Source: Pseudomonadota bacterium (lineage in GTDB: Bacteria; Pseudomonadota; Gammaproteobacteria; Xanthomonadales; Xanthomonadaceae). Taken from it: a DNA stretch of 41,639 nt. Below the pieces are notes generated by a model. It had not been told where the DNA came from, made no database searches, and saw only the letters and a program-made list of their open reading frames with translations. The stretch spans positions 1-41,639 of the forward strand of contig CAUJJG010000024.1 in NCBI GenBank assembly GCA_963205445.1. Direction: 5' to 3'. Of this stretch, positions 27,854 through 36,477 are shown piece by piece; position 1 is the stretch's first letter; every line of letters begins with the position of its first letter. The position numbers were made by a program, and so were the translations under genes.

Positions 27854-28084
27854 ATGTCCGTGATCGTCTATTCCAAGCCCGACTGCCCCCAATGCGACTC
27901 CACCAAGCGTGACCTGGAAATTCTCGGCATCGATTACACCGCCGTTGACCTGATGCAGGACCGGGGCGCACTGCAACGCCTGCTGGGCTTGGGCTTTCGC
28001 AGCGTCCCGGTGGTGGAAACGGCCAATGGGTCATGGTCCGGGTACGACCGCGACCGCATCAAGGCTCTGCTGTCCTACGCCTGA
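27854..28084 (+). CDS. nrdH: NrdH-like glutaredoxin (electron donor for reductase)
   Basis: The 76-aa thioredoxin-fold protein starts MSVIVYSKPDCPQCDSTKRD with a CPQC active site at residues 11-14. It has the cis-Pro loop RSVPVVET and ends SWSGYDRDRIKALL, all typical of NrdH-redoxins and short glutaredoxins. It follows nrdB by 74 bases with an AGGAG ribosome site, so it is the probable reductant of the NrdA Cys pair. NrdH usually accompanies class Ib enzymes; here it serves a class Ia operon. Confidence 0.88.
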   Translation: MSVIVYSKPDCPQCDSTKRDLEILGIDYTAVDLMQDRGALQRLLGLGFRSVPVVETANGSWSGYDRDRIKALLSYA

Positions 28085-28124
28085 CCAAGCCACGGACGCG
28101 CAGCGAGGCTGCGGGCGGCCCCGT

Positions 28125-28511
28125 TCAATACCGGCATTGGGCGCGTACCTGGGCATCGGCTTGGCTGAGCTGCGAAAAGGTGCGCTTCAAACCCAAGCGC
28201 TCCAGTTGGTCCGCCCGTTTCAGCTTGGCTTGCTGGCATCGGTCCGCATCGGTGACCACCCTGCGGACACTGCGAGCGCTGGCCTGCCGAATCTTGCGCT
28301 GTTCGGGCCGGTACAAGGCTGGCCGTGCCGGCGGCTCAGGTACCGAGCGGTAAACCACGGTTGATGTCAGGCGCTGCCCGTGGCCGCACCCCTGGGACTG
28401 GTAACTCACGCGCCCCGCAGCGTCGAGGCAACGGTACAAGGTGCCCGCCGCCAGCGGTGCCGCCAGCCACAGGGCCAGCAAACCGCATAGCCATGCCCTG
28501 CTTCTCGACAT
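28125..28511 (-). CDS. Small exported DUF4124-like protein
   Basis: The 128-aa protein has a signal peptide (AWLCGLLALWLAAPLAAG) followed by TLYRCLDAAGRVSYQSQGCG, the DUF4124-type motif in which two Cys bracket a short beta-turn. The rest is basic with a predicted helix (DRCQQAKLKRADQLERLGLKR) and another Cys near each end. I chose the ATG at 28511, which opens the signal peptide and has GGGAG upstream; the longer in-frame extension is not signal-like. It faces nrdH convergently. The function of DUF4124 is unknown. Confidence 0.8.
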   Translation of the reverse strand: MSRSRAWLCGLLALWLAAPLAAGTLYRCLDAAGRVSYQSQGCGHGQRLTSTVVYRSVPEPPARPALYRPEQRKIRQASARSVRRVVTDADRCQQAKLKRADQLERLGLKRTFSQLSQADAQVRAQCRY

Positions 28512-28646
28512 GCCCCTGCTCCCTTGACCAGATGTGGGCAGGGTGCACGCATTCCGGTTTGCTGTCCGTCGGGCAAGTGCCCGTAGGTGCGTCGGAAACG
28601 TCCGCATCGCCATGCCGACGTTCTGCAAGCCAACCCGGCACGCGTC

Positions 28647-29087
28647 TCAAGTGGCAAGGTCATCGAGAATCGGGCAGTCGGGACGGCCGTCGCCATGGCA
28701 TTGACGGGCCAAATTCTCCAGGCTGCGCTGCATGCCCTGCAGCTCACGGATTTTTTCACCCAGCGCGTCGGCATGGGACTGCGCCAGGCGCTTCACCTCA
28801 GCGCTGGCGCGGCCCGGATCGTTCCAGAGCGCCAGCAGGGTTTCGATCTGCTTGATGGAAAACCCCAGCGAGCGCGCGCGCTTGATGAAGCGAAGCCGGT
28901 GCAGGTCGCTGTCGTTGTAGAGGCGGTAATTGGCGAAGGTACGCGCCGGCTCGGGAATCAGGCCGATCTGCTCGTAGTGGCGAATCATCTTGGTCGAAAC
29001 GCCACTGGCCAAGGCAGCCTGCCCGATGTTGTGCAGGCCTTGCTCCAGAGCAGCGGCCAGTTCGGGGCGAACGCGATGGGCAGGCAT
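28647..29087 (-). CDS. cueR: Cu(I)-responsive MerR-family regulator
   Basis: CueR binds Cu(I) with two Cys and distorts promoters with long spacers to switch on copper efflux. The 146-aa protein has the MerR winged-helix start (HNIGQAALASGVSTKMIRHYEQIGLIP, then FANYRLYNDSDLHRLRFIKRAR) and the C-terminal metal loop CHGDGRPDCPILDDL (C130 and C138), as in CueR. The RASAEV segment carries the Ser position that marks monovalent-metal sensors. It has about 17 extra N-terminal residues, but the ATG at 29087 has an ideal AAGGAG site and starts one base after the copA stop. It is transcribed with copA and probably binds the inverted repeat at 31332-31371. Confidence 0.93.
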   Translation of the reverse strand: MPAHRVRPELAAALEQGLHNIGQAALASGVSTKMIRHYEQIGLIPEPARTFANYRLYNDSDLHRLRFIKRARSLGFSIKQIETLLALWNDPGRASAEVKRLAQSHADALGEKIRELQGMQRSLENLARQCHGDGRPDCPILDDLAT

Positions 29088-29088
29088 T

Positions 29089-31281
29089 TCAGTCTCCTTG
29101 ATCACGGGCGCGCGGCGACCACCGCCGCAACAGCAGGGCATTGGTGACCACGCTGACGCTGGACAGCGCCATCGCAGCACCGGCCAGCATCGGGTCCAGC
29201 AGGCCGAAAGCCGCCAGAGGTATGCCGACCACGTTGTAGGCAAACGCCCAAAACAGGTTCTGGTGGATCTTGCGCACCGTACGCCGGGAAATGTCGATGG
29301 CGTCTGCCACCAGCCGCGGGTCAGGGCGCATCAAGGTCACGCCGGCAGCGTGCATGGCCACGTCGGTGCCGCTGCCCATGGCAAACCCCACCGTGGCAGC
29401 GGCCAGTGCAGGGGCATCGTTCAGGCCATCGCCCACCATGCCCACGGGCCCGTTGGCCGCCATTGTGCGAATCAGTTCGGCCTTGCCCTCGGGCAATACC
29501 TCGGCACGCACGTCGGCATCTGCAATCCCCACCTGCGCCGCGACCGCCTGCGCCGCAGCCCGATTGTCACCAGACAGCATGACCGTCCGCAGCCCAAGCG
29601 CGTGCAGGGCAGCGATGGCCGCCCGCGACTGCGGACGCGGCGCATCCCCGAAGGCCAGTAGCCCCTGCAGCCGCCACACACCGCCCATCTTGCAGGCCAG
29701 CCAGGACTGCGTCCACCCGGCTTGGGACGCCGCCATGGACGCCGCATGGCCAGAGGCAAGGTCCACGTCCAGCTCGGCCATCCAGCGTGCATGCCCCAGT
29801 GCAAACGGCACCCCGTCGATCCGGCCCATGACCCCGCGTCCGGCGACGGCAGTCACCGCATCGGCGGGGTGCCAGCCCAGGCCGCGGGTGTCGACGGCGC
29901 GCAACACGGCTTTGGCCAAGGGATGTTCGCTGCCCGACTGCAGGGCCGCCGCCCGGGTCAGCAATGCCGCTTCCGTCCCGTCCAAGGCTTGCACCTGCAT
30001 CAATGCCGGCTGCCCCAGCGTCAATGTGCCGGTCTTGTCGAAAGCGAGCGTCTGCAGCTGACGGGTGGTCTCCAGCGCGTCCACGTCCTGAATCAGAATC
30101 CCGGCACGTGCTGCCACCCCCGTACCGGCCATGACCGCGGTGGGCGTGGCCAGTCCCAGCGCACACGGGCAAGCGATGACGAGGACCGCCACGGCATTGA
30201 GCAGCCCCCGGCTCCAGTCTCCGGTTGCCAGCCCCCATCCCAGCAAGGTCATCAGGGCAAGACCGACGACGACCGGGACGAAAACTGCGCTGACCCGATC
30301 GACAATGCGCTGGATCGGCGCCTTCTTCGCCTGCGCGTCCTCCACCAGACGCACGATCCGCGCCAATACCGATTCGGCCCCCACTGCCCGCACCTTGACC
30401 TGCAGACGCCCCTCGCCGTTCACTGCGCCGCCCACCACCGGGTCACCGGGCGCCTTGGGCACTGGCAGCGCCTCTCCGGTCAACAGGGACTCGTCGCAGT
30501 GGCTGCGCCCTTCCAGCACCACGCCGTCTACCGGCATCCGTTCCCCCGGCCGTACCACCACCACCTCGCCTGCGGCCACGCTGGAGACCGGCACTTCGGT
30601 CTCCTGCCCATCGCGCAGGACACGGGCGGTCTCGGGCCGCAATGCCTGCAGGGCACGAATGGCCTCGCTGGCCTGCCGTTTGGCCCGGTGTTCCAGCCAC
30701 TTGCCCAACAGGATCAACGTGATCACCACCGCCGAAGACTCGAAATACAGCGGTGGTGCGTGATGGGCCGTTCCCGGCGCCAGCAGGTGGTAAACGCTCA
30801 GGCCGTACGCAGCACTGGTGCCCAGCGCCACCAATTGGTCCATGTTGCTGCCGCCCGTACGCAATGCGGCCCAACCGGCACGATAGAACCGGGCCCCCAG
30901 CCAGAACTGCACCGGCGTGGCCAGCCCCCATTGCACCCATCCGGGGAGCTGCCAATGGATGCCCAACGGCATCAGCAGCATCGGCATCAGCAGCGGCAGT
31001 GACAAAACAGCCGCCAACAGAAGATGGCGTGATTCAGCGCCGTTCGCTGCCGCGGGTGCAGCTGCAAGCGGTTGCACTTCACGGGCACCATAACCGGCCT
31101 TTTCCACCGCCTGCAGCAATGCGGCCACGTCCATGCTGCCCTGGATCCTGGCGGTCTCGGTGGCAAGGTTCACGCTCGCTTCCAGCACGCCGGTGACTTT
31201 GCGCAAGGCGCGCTCTACCCGGCCGGCGCAGGAGGCGCAGGTCATCCCTTGGATGCTGAGCGTGTACGTGGTGTCTGACAT
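29089..31281 (-). CDS. copA: Cu(I)-exporting P1B-type ATPase
   Basis: CopA pumps Cu(I) out of the cytoplasm. The 730-aa protein has a single N-terminal heavy-metal domain (GMTCASC, C15 and C18), an actuator motif LLTGEALP, the transmembrane CPC site (C371 and C373 in [13 protein letters not shown]), the phosphorylation motif DKTGT (D415), [19 protein letters not shown] and the last-helix [18 protein letters not shown]. These define the Cu(I) subgroup. The ATG is at 31281 under a CueR-type promoter. It is followed directly by cueR, giving an autoregulated copper operon. Confidence 0.96.
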   Translation of the reverse strand: MSDTTYTLSIQGMTCASCAGRVERALRKVTGVLEASVNLATETARIQGSMDVAALLQAVEKAGYGAREVQPLAAAPAAANGAESRHLLLAAVLSLPLLMPMLLMPLGIHWQLPGWVQWGLATPVQFWLGARFYRAGWAALRTGGSNMDQLVALGTSAAYGLSVYHLLAPGTAHHAPPLYFESSAVVITLILLGKWLEHRAKRQASEAIRALQALRPETARVLRDGQETEVPVSSVAAGEVVVVRPGERMPVDGVVLEGRSHCDESLLTGEALPVPKAPGDPVVGGAVNGEGRLQVKVRAVGAESVLARIVRLVEDAQAKKAPIQRIVDRVSAVFVPVVVGLALMTLLGWGLATGDWSRGLLNAVAVLVIACPCALGLATPTAVMAGTGVAARAGILIQDVDALETTRQLQTLAFDKTGTLTLGQPALMQVQALDGTEAALLTRAAALQSGSEHPLAKAVLRAVDTRGLGWHPADAVTAVAGRGVMGRIDGVPFALGHARWMAELDVDLASGHAASMAASQAGWTQSWLACKMGGVWRLQGLLAFGDAPRPQSRAAIAALHALGLRTVMLSGDNRAAAQAVAAQVGIADADVRAEVLPEGKAELIRTMAANGPVGMVGDGLNDAPALAAATVGFAMGSGTDVAMHAAGVTLMRPDPRLVADAIDISRRTVRKIHQNLFWAFAYNVVGIPLAAFGLLDPMLAGAAMALSSVSVVTNALLLRRWSPRARDQGD

Positions 31282-31331
31282 GACAGCGGATTCTTTGTTT
31301 CCTGAAGTTCCCCAAGTGTCAGCCTTGACAA

Positions 31332-31371
31332 CATGGGAAGGTCAACACAGCCTGCGCTTGACCTTCCCATG
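31332..31371. promoter_or_regulatory. Divergent CueR-type promoter/operator with 14-bp inverted repeat
   Basis: CATGGGAAGGTCAA (31332-31345) and TTGACCTTCCCATG (31358-31371) are perfect inverted arms separated by 12 bases, between copA (minus) and the copZ-like gene (plus). Each arm carries TTGACC as a -35 box followed by CTTCCC, as in known CueR promoters. For copA the minus-strand TTGACCTTCCCATG leads through CAAGGCT to a -10-like GACACT at 19-base spacing, the long spacing typical of MerR-family targets. The plus-strand -10 (GAAGCT at 31383) is weaker. Confidence 0.75.
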
Positions 31372-31417
31372 CAGGCAAGCCCGAAGCTGGCCTGCATTCA
31401 ACAACCGGAGTCAGGAC

Positions 31418-31621
31418 ATGCGATTCAAGGTAGACAACATGCGCTGCCAACATTGCGTCAATGCGGTGACCAGGGCGGTGCAGGCGCTGGACCCTGCTGC
31501 CTTGGTCGAGGTGGATCTGCAGCGTGGTGAACTCTTGGCAAAGGGGGGCTTCGATGCCGCTGCCGTGATTGCCGCATTGGCCGAAGAGGACTACCCGGCC
31601 CAGCTGCTGGCAGACGGGTGA
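31418..31621 (+). CDS. copZ: CopZ-like copper chaperone (heavy-metal-associated domain)
   Basis: The 67-aa protein is a single HMA ferredoxin-like domain: MRFKVDNMRCQHCVNAVTRAV holds the metal site MRCQHC (C10 and C13), and the fold runs to the end. It would bind cytoplasmic Cu(I) and pass it to CopA or CueR. I chose the ATG at 31418 with GGAG 8 bases upstream; the frame is open further upstream but only through the promoter. Divergence from copA across a CueR-like operator supports the copper role over other metals. Confidence 0.88.
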   Translation: MRFKVDNMRCQHCVNAVTRAVQALDPAALVEVDLQRGELLAKGGFDAAAVIAALAEEDYPAQLLADG

Positions 31622-31640
31622 GACCCCTGCCAAAAGGCAT

Positions 31641-31669
31641 TTGACGCCCCACAGATGGCTGCCAAGAAT
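31641..31669 (+). promoter_or_regulatory. Candidate promoter of the tldD-moxR cluster
   Basis: TTGACG (31641-31646) and AAGAAT (31664-31669) are 17 bases apart, matching five and four consensus positions. They lie 20 bases after the copZ-like stop and 46 bases before the TTG start of the first TldD gene. Confidence 0.45.
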
Positions 31670-31715
31670 CGGAACCATTCGGTACCGACCGCAATTGCAC
31701 CCGAGGAGGCCCGCC

Positions 31716-33344
31716 TTGCAACGTCGAGAGTTCCTTGCCATGGCCGGTTTCGGGCTCGCCGGCTTGATGGTGCCCAATGCACGCCTTGTCGCCGCCGAGC
31801 AGCTGCTGGCGCCTGCCGATGCGGCCCGCAACAAGGCCTTGGCCGATGCCGCACTGGCACAGGCCAAGACGCTGGGCGCGAGCTATTGCGACATCCGCAT
31901 CGGCCGTTACCTCAACCAAGCCATCCTCACCCGCGAACGGCTGGTCCAGAACGTGACCAATGCCGAATCGTCCGGCATCGGCATCCGGGTGATCGTCAAC
32001 GGGGCCTGGGGGTTTGCGGCCAGCCACCAACAGACCACGAATGGCATTCGCGAAACGGTGGCGCATGCCGTGGCCATTGCCCGCGCCAACGCACGCCTTC
32101 GCGATCGTCCGGTGCAACTGGCGCCAACGCCCGGCGTGGGGGAGGTGCAATGGCAGACCCCGATCCGGAAGAACGCCATGGCGGTGCCCATCAAGGACAA
32201 GGTAGAGCTGCTGCTGGCGATCAATGCAGCCGCCTTGTCGGCAGGTGCCGACTTCATCAACAGCCAACTCTTCCTCGTCAACGAGCAGAAGTATTTCGCC
32301 TCCAGCGATGGCTCCTGGATCGACCAGGACGTACACCGCATCTGGCTGCCGTTCACCGCCACCGCGGTGGACAAGGCCAGCGGCAAGTTTCGCACCCGCA
32401 ACGGGCTGTCCGCGCCCATGGGCATGGGCTGGGAGTTTCTGGACGGCGATGCGGCCGGCAAGTACGCCCTGCCCGGCGGCGTGACCGGCTACGGCCGCGC
32501 CTACGACCCGCTGGAAGACGCCGTGGCGGCGGCTCGGCAGGCACGTCAGAAGCTCAAGGCCCCGTCGGTGAAGCCGGGCAAATACGACCTGGTCCTCGAC
32601 CCGTCCAACCTCTTCTTGACCATCCACGAAAACGTGGGGCATCCTCTGGAGCTGGACCGGGTGCTGGGCTACGAGGCCAATTACGCAGGCACCAGCTTCG
32701 CCACGCTGGACAAGCGCGAAGCAGGGTTCCGCTGGGGCAGCGAGATCGTCAACTTCACCGCCGACAAGACCGAACCCGGCAGCTTGGGGGCCGTGGGCTA
32801 CGACGACGAGGGCGTGAAGACGCGCCGCTGGGATCTGGTGAAGGACGGCATTCTGGTCAACTATCAGGCCACACGCGACGAAGTGCACATCCTTGGCGAA
32901 ACGGCCTCGCACGGCTGCAGCTATGCCGACTCCTGGAAGAGCGTGCAATTCCAGCGTATGGCCAATGTTTCGCTGACACCGGGCAAGACGCCGCTGACGC
33001 CGGCGCAGATGGTCAAGGACGTGGATGATGGCCTGTACATGCTAGGCCGCGGCTCCTACTCCATCGATCAGCAACGCTACAACGCCCAGTTTGGCGGCCA
33101 GCTCTGCTACCGCATCCGCAAGGGCGAGATCGCCGAAATGGTTGAGGACACGGCTTACCAAATCCGTACGCCAGAATTCTGGAACGCCTGCAGCGCCATC
33201 TGTGACGCCCGCGATTTCAGGCTTGGCGGTTCGTTCTTCGATGGCAAGGGCCAGCCGGGCCAGGTGTCCGCGGTTTCGCACGGAGCCCCCACGGCACGTT
33301 TCGATGGGGTGAACATCATCAGCACGGCACGCTCGCTGGGCTGA
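31716..33344 (+). CDS. Tat-exported TldD-family metalloprotease, paralogue 1
   Basis: TldD/TldE proteins form heterodimeric zinc proteases, known in E. coli for microcin B17 maturation and CcdA breakdown. This 542-aa protein starts with a twin-arginine signal (MQRREFLAMAGFGLAGLMVP then AAEQLL), so export through Tat is predicted, unlike cytoplasmic E. coli TldD. The protease motif HENVGH lies at residues 304-309 within TIHENVGHPLELDRVLGYEAN. Near the C-terminus, where E. coli TldD has its third zinc ligand Cys, the sequence reads GSFFDGKGQPGQVS without Cys. The start is a TTG at 31716 with GGAGG upstream; it is the only choice that begins directly at the Tat motif. It heads a cluster with a second TldD and a TldE. 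Confidence 0.88.
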   Translation: MQRREFLAMAGFGLAGLMVPNARLVAAEQLLAPADAARNKALADAALAQAKTLGASYCDIRIGRYLNQAILTRERLVQNVTNAESSGIGIRVIVNGAWGFAASHQQTTNGIRETVAHAVAIARANARLRDRPVQLAPTPGVGEVQWQTPIRKNAMAVPIKDKVELLLAINAAALSAGADFINSQLFLVNEQKYFASSDGSWIDQDVHRIWLPFTATAVDKASGKFRTRNGLSAPMGMGWEFLDGDAAGKYALPGGVTGYGRAYDPLEDAVAAARQARQKLKAPSVKPGKYDLVLDPSNLFLTIHENVGHPLELDRVLGYEANYAGTSFATLDKREAGFRWGSEIVNFTADKTEPGSLGAVGYDDEGVKTRRWDLVKDGILVNYQATRDEVHILGETASHGCSYADSWKSVQFQRMANVSLTPGKTPLTPAQMVKDVDDGLYMLGRGSYSIDQQRYNAQFGGQLCYRIRKGEIAEMVEDTAYQIRTPEFWNACSAICDARDFRLGGSFFDGKGQPGQVSAVSHGAPTARFDGVNIISTARSLG

Positions 33345-33475
33345 GCAGGCCCTGTGCGCATCCATGTCGAAAGTCATTTGCGCCAGCGCCGGAAGCGCGT
33401 TGAGAATCGAGCCATGCGGGCATCCCCCGCCCATCCCTCCCGCTGCCCTTGCAGCCCTTTTCGTGGAGAGCCGCC

Positions 33476-35110
33476 TTGCAACGACGTGACTTCCTTGCCC
33501 TGTCCGGGCTGACCGCCGGCGGCCTGCTGCTGCCCCCTTGGTTCGGCAAGGCGATTGCCGCAGAACAGTTGCTGGAGGGCATCGACCCTGCACGCAAAAA
33601 GCGCCTTGCAGATGATGCGATGTCCGCCGCCAAGGCCGCAGGTGCCAGCTATTGCGACGTCCGCATCGGCCGCTATCTGCGGCAGGCGGTGATGACCCGC
33701 GAGAACAAGGTGCAGGGCGTGATGAACGGCGAATCCACCGGGGTGGGCATCCGCGTCATCGTCAACGGGGCCTGGGGCTTTGCTGCCACCAGCGACCTCA
33801 GCCAGCGCGGCGTGGTGCAGGCCGCGCAGCAGGCAGCCGCCATCGCACGGGCCAATGCCAAGTTCCAGACCACGCCGGTGCAGTTGGCCAAGGCCCCCGG
33901 CTACGGCGAAACCCGCTGGCGGACGCCGATCGAGAAAAACGCCATGCAGGTGCCGGTAAAGGACAAGGCCGACCTGTTGCTCTCGGTGAATGCCGCCGCG
34001 ATGGCCGCAGGCGCCAACTTCGTCAACTCCACGCTGTTTGCGATCAACGAACAAAAATATTTCGCCAGCACCGATGGCTCCTACATCGACCAGGACGTGC
34101 ATCGCATCTGGGCCCCGATGACGGTGACCGCCATCGACAAGGCCAGCGGCAAGTTCCGCTCCCGTGCTGGCCTCTCCTCGCCCATGGGCATGGGGTACGA
34201 ATATCTGGACGGCGCCGCCTCTGGCAAGACCGTGTTGCCCAATGGCGTGGTGGTCTATGGCAAGTCGTATGACATGCGCGAAGATGCCATCGCTGCCGCC
34301 AAGCAAGCGTTGGGCAAGTTGGCTGCCCCCTCGGTCAAGCCCGGCAAGTACGACCTCGTGCTCGATCCCTCCAACACCTGGTTGACCATCCATGAATCGG
34401 TAGGCCACCCCTTGGAACTGGACCGTGTGCTGGGCTACGAGGCCAATTACGCCGGCACCAGTTTCGCCACGCTGGACAAGCGCGAGGCGCACTTCCAGTA
34501 CGGCAGCCCGCAGGTCAACATCTTCGCCGACAAGACCCAGCCCGGCAGCCTGGGGGCCGTGGGCTACGACGACGAAGGCGTGAAGTGCAAGCGGTGGGAC
34601 CTGATCCGTGAAGGCAAGCTTGTGGATTTCCAGACCATCCGCGACCAGGCCCACATTCTCGGCAAGACCGAATCCGACGGCTGCTGCTACGCCGATTCCT
34701 GGAGCAGCGTGCAGTTCCAGCGCATGGCCAATGTTTCGCTGGCCCCCGGCGAGCAGCCGTTGTCAGTGGCCGACCTCGTCAAGGATGTCGAAAACGGCAT
34801 CTACATCATCGGCGACGGTTCGTTCTCCATCGACCAGCAGCGCTACAACGCGCAGTTTGGTGGCCAGCTCTTCTACGAAATCAAGAACGGCAGGATCACC
34901 CGCCAAATCGAAGACGTGGCCTACCAGATCCGCACGCCGGAGTTCTGGAACGCCTGCGTGGCCGTTGCCGATGCGCGCGACTACCGCCTGGGCGGCTCGT
35001 TCTTCGACGGCAAGGGCCAACCCGGGCAGGTTTCGGCGGTCTCGCACGGCTCGTCCACCGCCCGTTTCAACGGCATCAACGTCATCAACACCGCACGCAG
35101 CCTCGGCTGA
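33476..35110 (+). CDS. Tat-exported TldD-family metalloprotease, paralogue 2
   Basis: This 544-aa protein is a close tandem relative of the upstream gene, clearly a duplication, with long identical blocks such as VGHPLELDRVLGYEANYAGT and PGSLGAVGYDDEGVK. It starts with a Tat signal (MQRRDFLALSGLTAGGLLLP, then AIAAEQLL). The protease motif is HESVGH at 306-311. The C-terminal GSFFDGKGQPGQVS again lacks the Cys ligand. The TTG at 33476 follows GGAGAGCCGCC, almost the same leader as paralogue 1, so the ribosome site was duplicated too. A weak promoter-like pair (TTGCGC at 33378, GAGAAT at 33402) lies in the 131-base gap. Whether the two form a complex with each other or with the TldE product is unknown. 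Confidence 0.88.
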   Translation: MQRRDFLALSGLTAGGLLLPPWFGKAIAAEQLLEGIDPARKKRLADDAMSAAKAAGASYCDVRIGRYLRQAVMTRENKVQGVMNGESTGVGIRVIVNGAWGFAATSDLSQRGVVQAAQQAAAIARANAKFQTTPVQLAKAPGYGETRWRTPIEKNAMQVPVKDKADLLLSVNAAAMAAGANFVNSTLFAINEQKYFASTDGSYIDQDVHRIWAPMTVTAIDKASGKFRSRAGLSSPMGMGYEYLDGAASGKTVLPNGVVVYGKSYDMREDAIAAAKQALGKLAAPSVKPGKYDLVLDPSNTWLTIHESVGHPLELDRVLGYEANYAGTSFATLDKREAHFQYGSPQVNIFADKTQPGSLGAVGYDDEGVKCKRWDLIREGKLVDFQTIRDQAHILGKTESDGCCYADSWSSVQFQRMANVSLAPGEQPLSVADLVKDVENGIYIIGDGSFSIDQQRYNAQFGGQLFYEIKNGRITRQIEDVAYQIRTPEFWNACVAVADARDYRLGGSFFDGKGQPGQVSAVSHGSSTARFNGINVINTARSLG

Positions 35111-35133
35111 TACGCGCAAGGAGACCCCGCATC

Positions 35134-36468
35134 ATGAGCATCCTCACCGAAGCGCAGGCCAAGGCCATCCTCGACAAGGTCATCGCCCTCAGCAAGGCCG
35201 ACGAATGCACGGCCTCGCTGACCGGATCGGTCGAGGGCAACATCCGCTTCGCCCTCAACAATGTCTCCACCAGCGGCATCGTCAGCGACACCAGCCTCAA
35301 TGTGTCGGTGGCCTTCGGCAAACGCGTGGGCATGGCCAGCATCAACGAGCTCGACGACGCCGCGCTGGAGCGCGTGGTGCATCGCGCCGAAGACCTGGCC
35401 CGCCTGGCGCCGGAGAACCCCGAGCACATGCCGGTGATCGACAAGCAGGCATACACGCCCAGCGCCACCTTCAGTGCCTCCACCGCGGCCATCACGCCGG
35501 AGTTTCGCGCCCAGGTAGCCGCCGACTCGATCGGGCCTTGCAAGGCAGAGAAGCTGATTGCCGCCGGCTTCCTCGAGGACGGCCAGAGTTTCGTCGCCTT
35601 CGCCAACAGCAAGGGCAATTTCGGCTACCAGCAGGCCACCGCCTTCAACTACACCTGCACCGTCCGCACTGAGAACGGGCGCGGCTCGGGCTGGGTGGGC
35701 CGCAACCTCAAGGATGCCGCCGATTTCAAGGCCGATCAGGACATCCGCACCGCGATGCGCAAGGCGGTGGCTTCGGCAGAAGCCAAGGCCCTGGAACCGG
35801 GCAAATACACGGTGATTCTGGAACCGGCCGCCGCGGCCGGCCTGATCAGCTTCATGATGAATTTCTTCGATGCCCGCAGCGCCGACGAGGGCCGCAGCTT
35901 CCTGTCCAAGAAAGGCGGTGGCAACAAGCTGGGGGAACAGGTCTACGACCCGCGCGTCCACCTGTTTTCCGACCCCTGGCACCCCGATGCGCCGGTGATG
36001 CCCTGGGACGGGGAAGGCCTGCCCCGCGAGCGCATGGACATCATCAAGGACGGCAAAATCGCCAATCTGCAATATTCACGCTACTGGGCGCAGAAGCAGG
36101 GCAAAAAGCCCACGGCACGCCCCGGCAATCTGCTGATGGGTGGCGGCAGCAAATCCACCGCTGAGCTGGTGGCAGGCACCCAGCGTGGCATCCTGCTGAC
36201 CCGCACCTGGTACATCCGCATGGTGGACCCGCAGACCGTGCTGCTCACCGGCTTGACCCGTGACGGCACGTTCTACATCGAGAACGGCAAGATCAAGCAC
36301 CCGGTGAAGAATTTCCGCTTCAACGAATCGCCGGTGATCATGCTCAACAACATCGACGAGCTGGGCAAGCCGGTGCGGGTGGCCGGCGACGAATCCAGCT
36401 TCGTGATGATGATCCCGCCAATGCGGCTGCGCGATTTCACCTTCACCTCGCTGTCGGATGCCGTCTAA
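35134..36468 (+). CDS. TldE/PmbA-family protein without signal peptide
   Basis: The 444-aa protein belongs to the TldE (PmbA) branch, the partner that lacks the HExxxH site. No such motif is present; the corresponding segment is GKYTVILEPAAAAGLISFMM. Family blocks are SKGNFGYQQATAFNYTCTVR, RPGNLLMGGGSKSTAELVAG and MVDPQTVLLTGLTRDGTFYIENGKI. It begins MSILTEAQAKAILDKVIAL with a good AAGGAG site and no signal peptide, although both TldD neighbours have Tat signals. Either it stays in the cytoplasm or it is carried out in complex with a Tat substrate (hitchhiking); the latter is inference. Confidence 0.87.
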   Translation: MSILTEAQAKAILDKVIALSKADECTASLTGSVEGNIRFALNNVSTSGIVSDTSLNVSVAFGKRVGMASINELDDAALERVVHRAEDLARLAPENPEHMPVIDKQAYTPSATFSASTAAITPEFRAQVAADSIGPCKAEKLIAAGFLEDGQSFVAFANSKGNFGYQQATAFNYTCTVRTENGRGSGWVGRNLKDAADFKADQDIRTAMRKAVASAEAKALEPGKYTVILEPAAAAGLISFMMNFFDARSADEGRSFLSKKGGGNKLGEQVYDPRVHLFSDPWHPDAPVMPWDGEGLPRERMDIIKDGKIANLQYSRYWAQKQGKKPTARPGNLLMGGGSKSTAELVAGTQRGILLTRTWYIRMVDPQTVLLTGLTRDGTFYIENGKIKHPVKNFRFNESPVIMLNNIDELGKPVRVAGDESSFVMMIPPMRLRDFTFTSLSDAV

Positions 36469-36477
36469 GGGCGCGAC

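Noticed and set aside
28099-28113. Hairpin CGCAGC-gag-GCTGCG after nrdH as a terminator
   Set aside because: Only a 6-bp stem and no T-tract on either strand.
31133-31417. Longer frame upstream of the copZ-like ATG
   Set aside because: It runs through the copA start and the CueR-type operator; the ATG at 31418 has its own ribosome site and begins the HMA fold.
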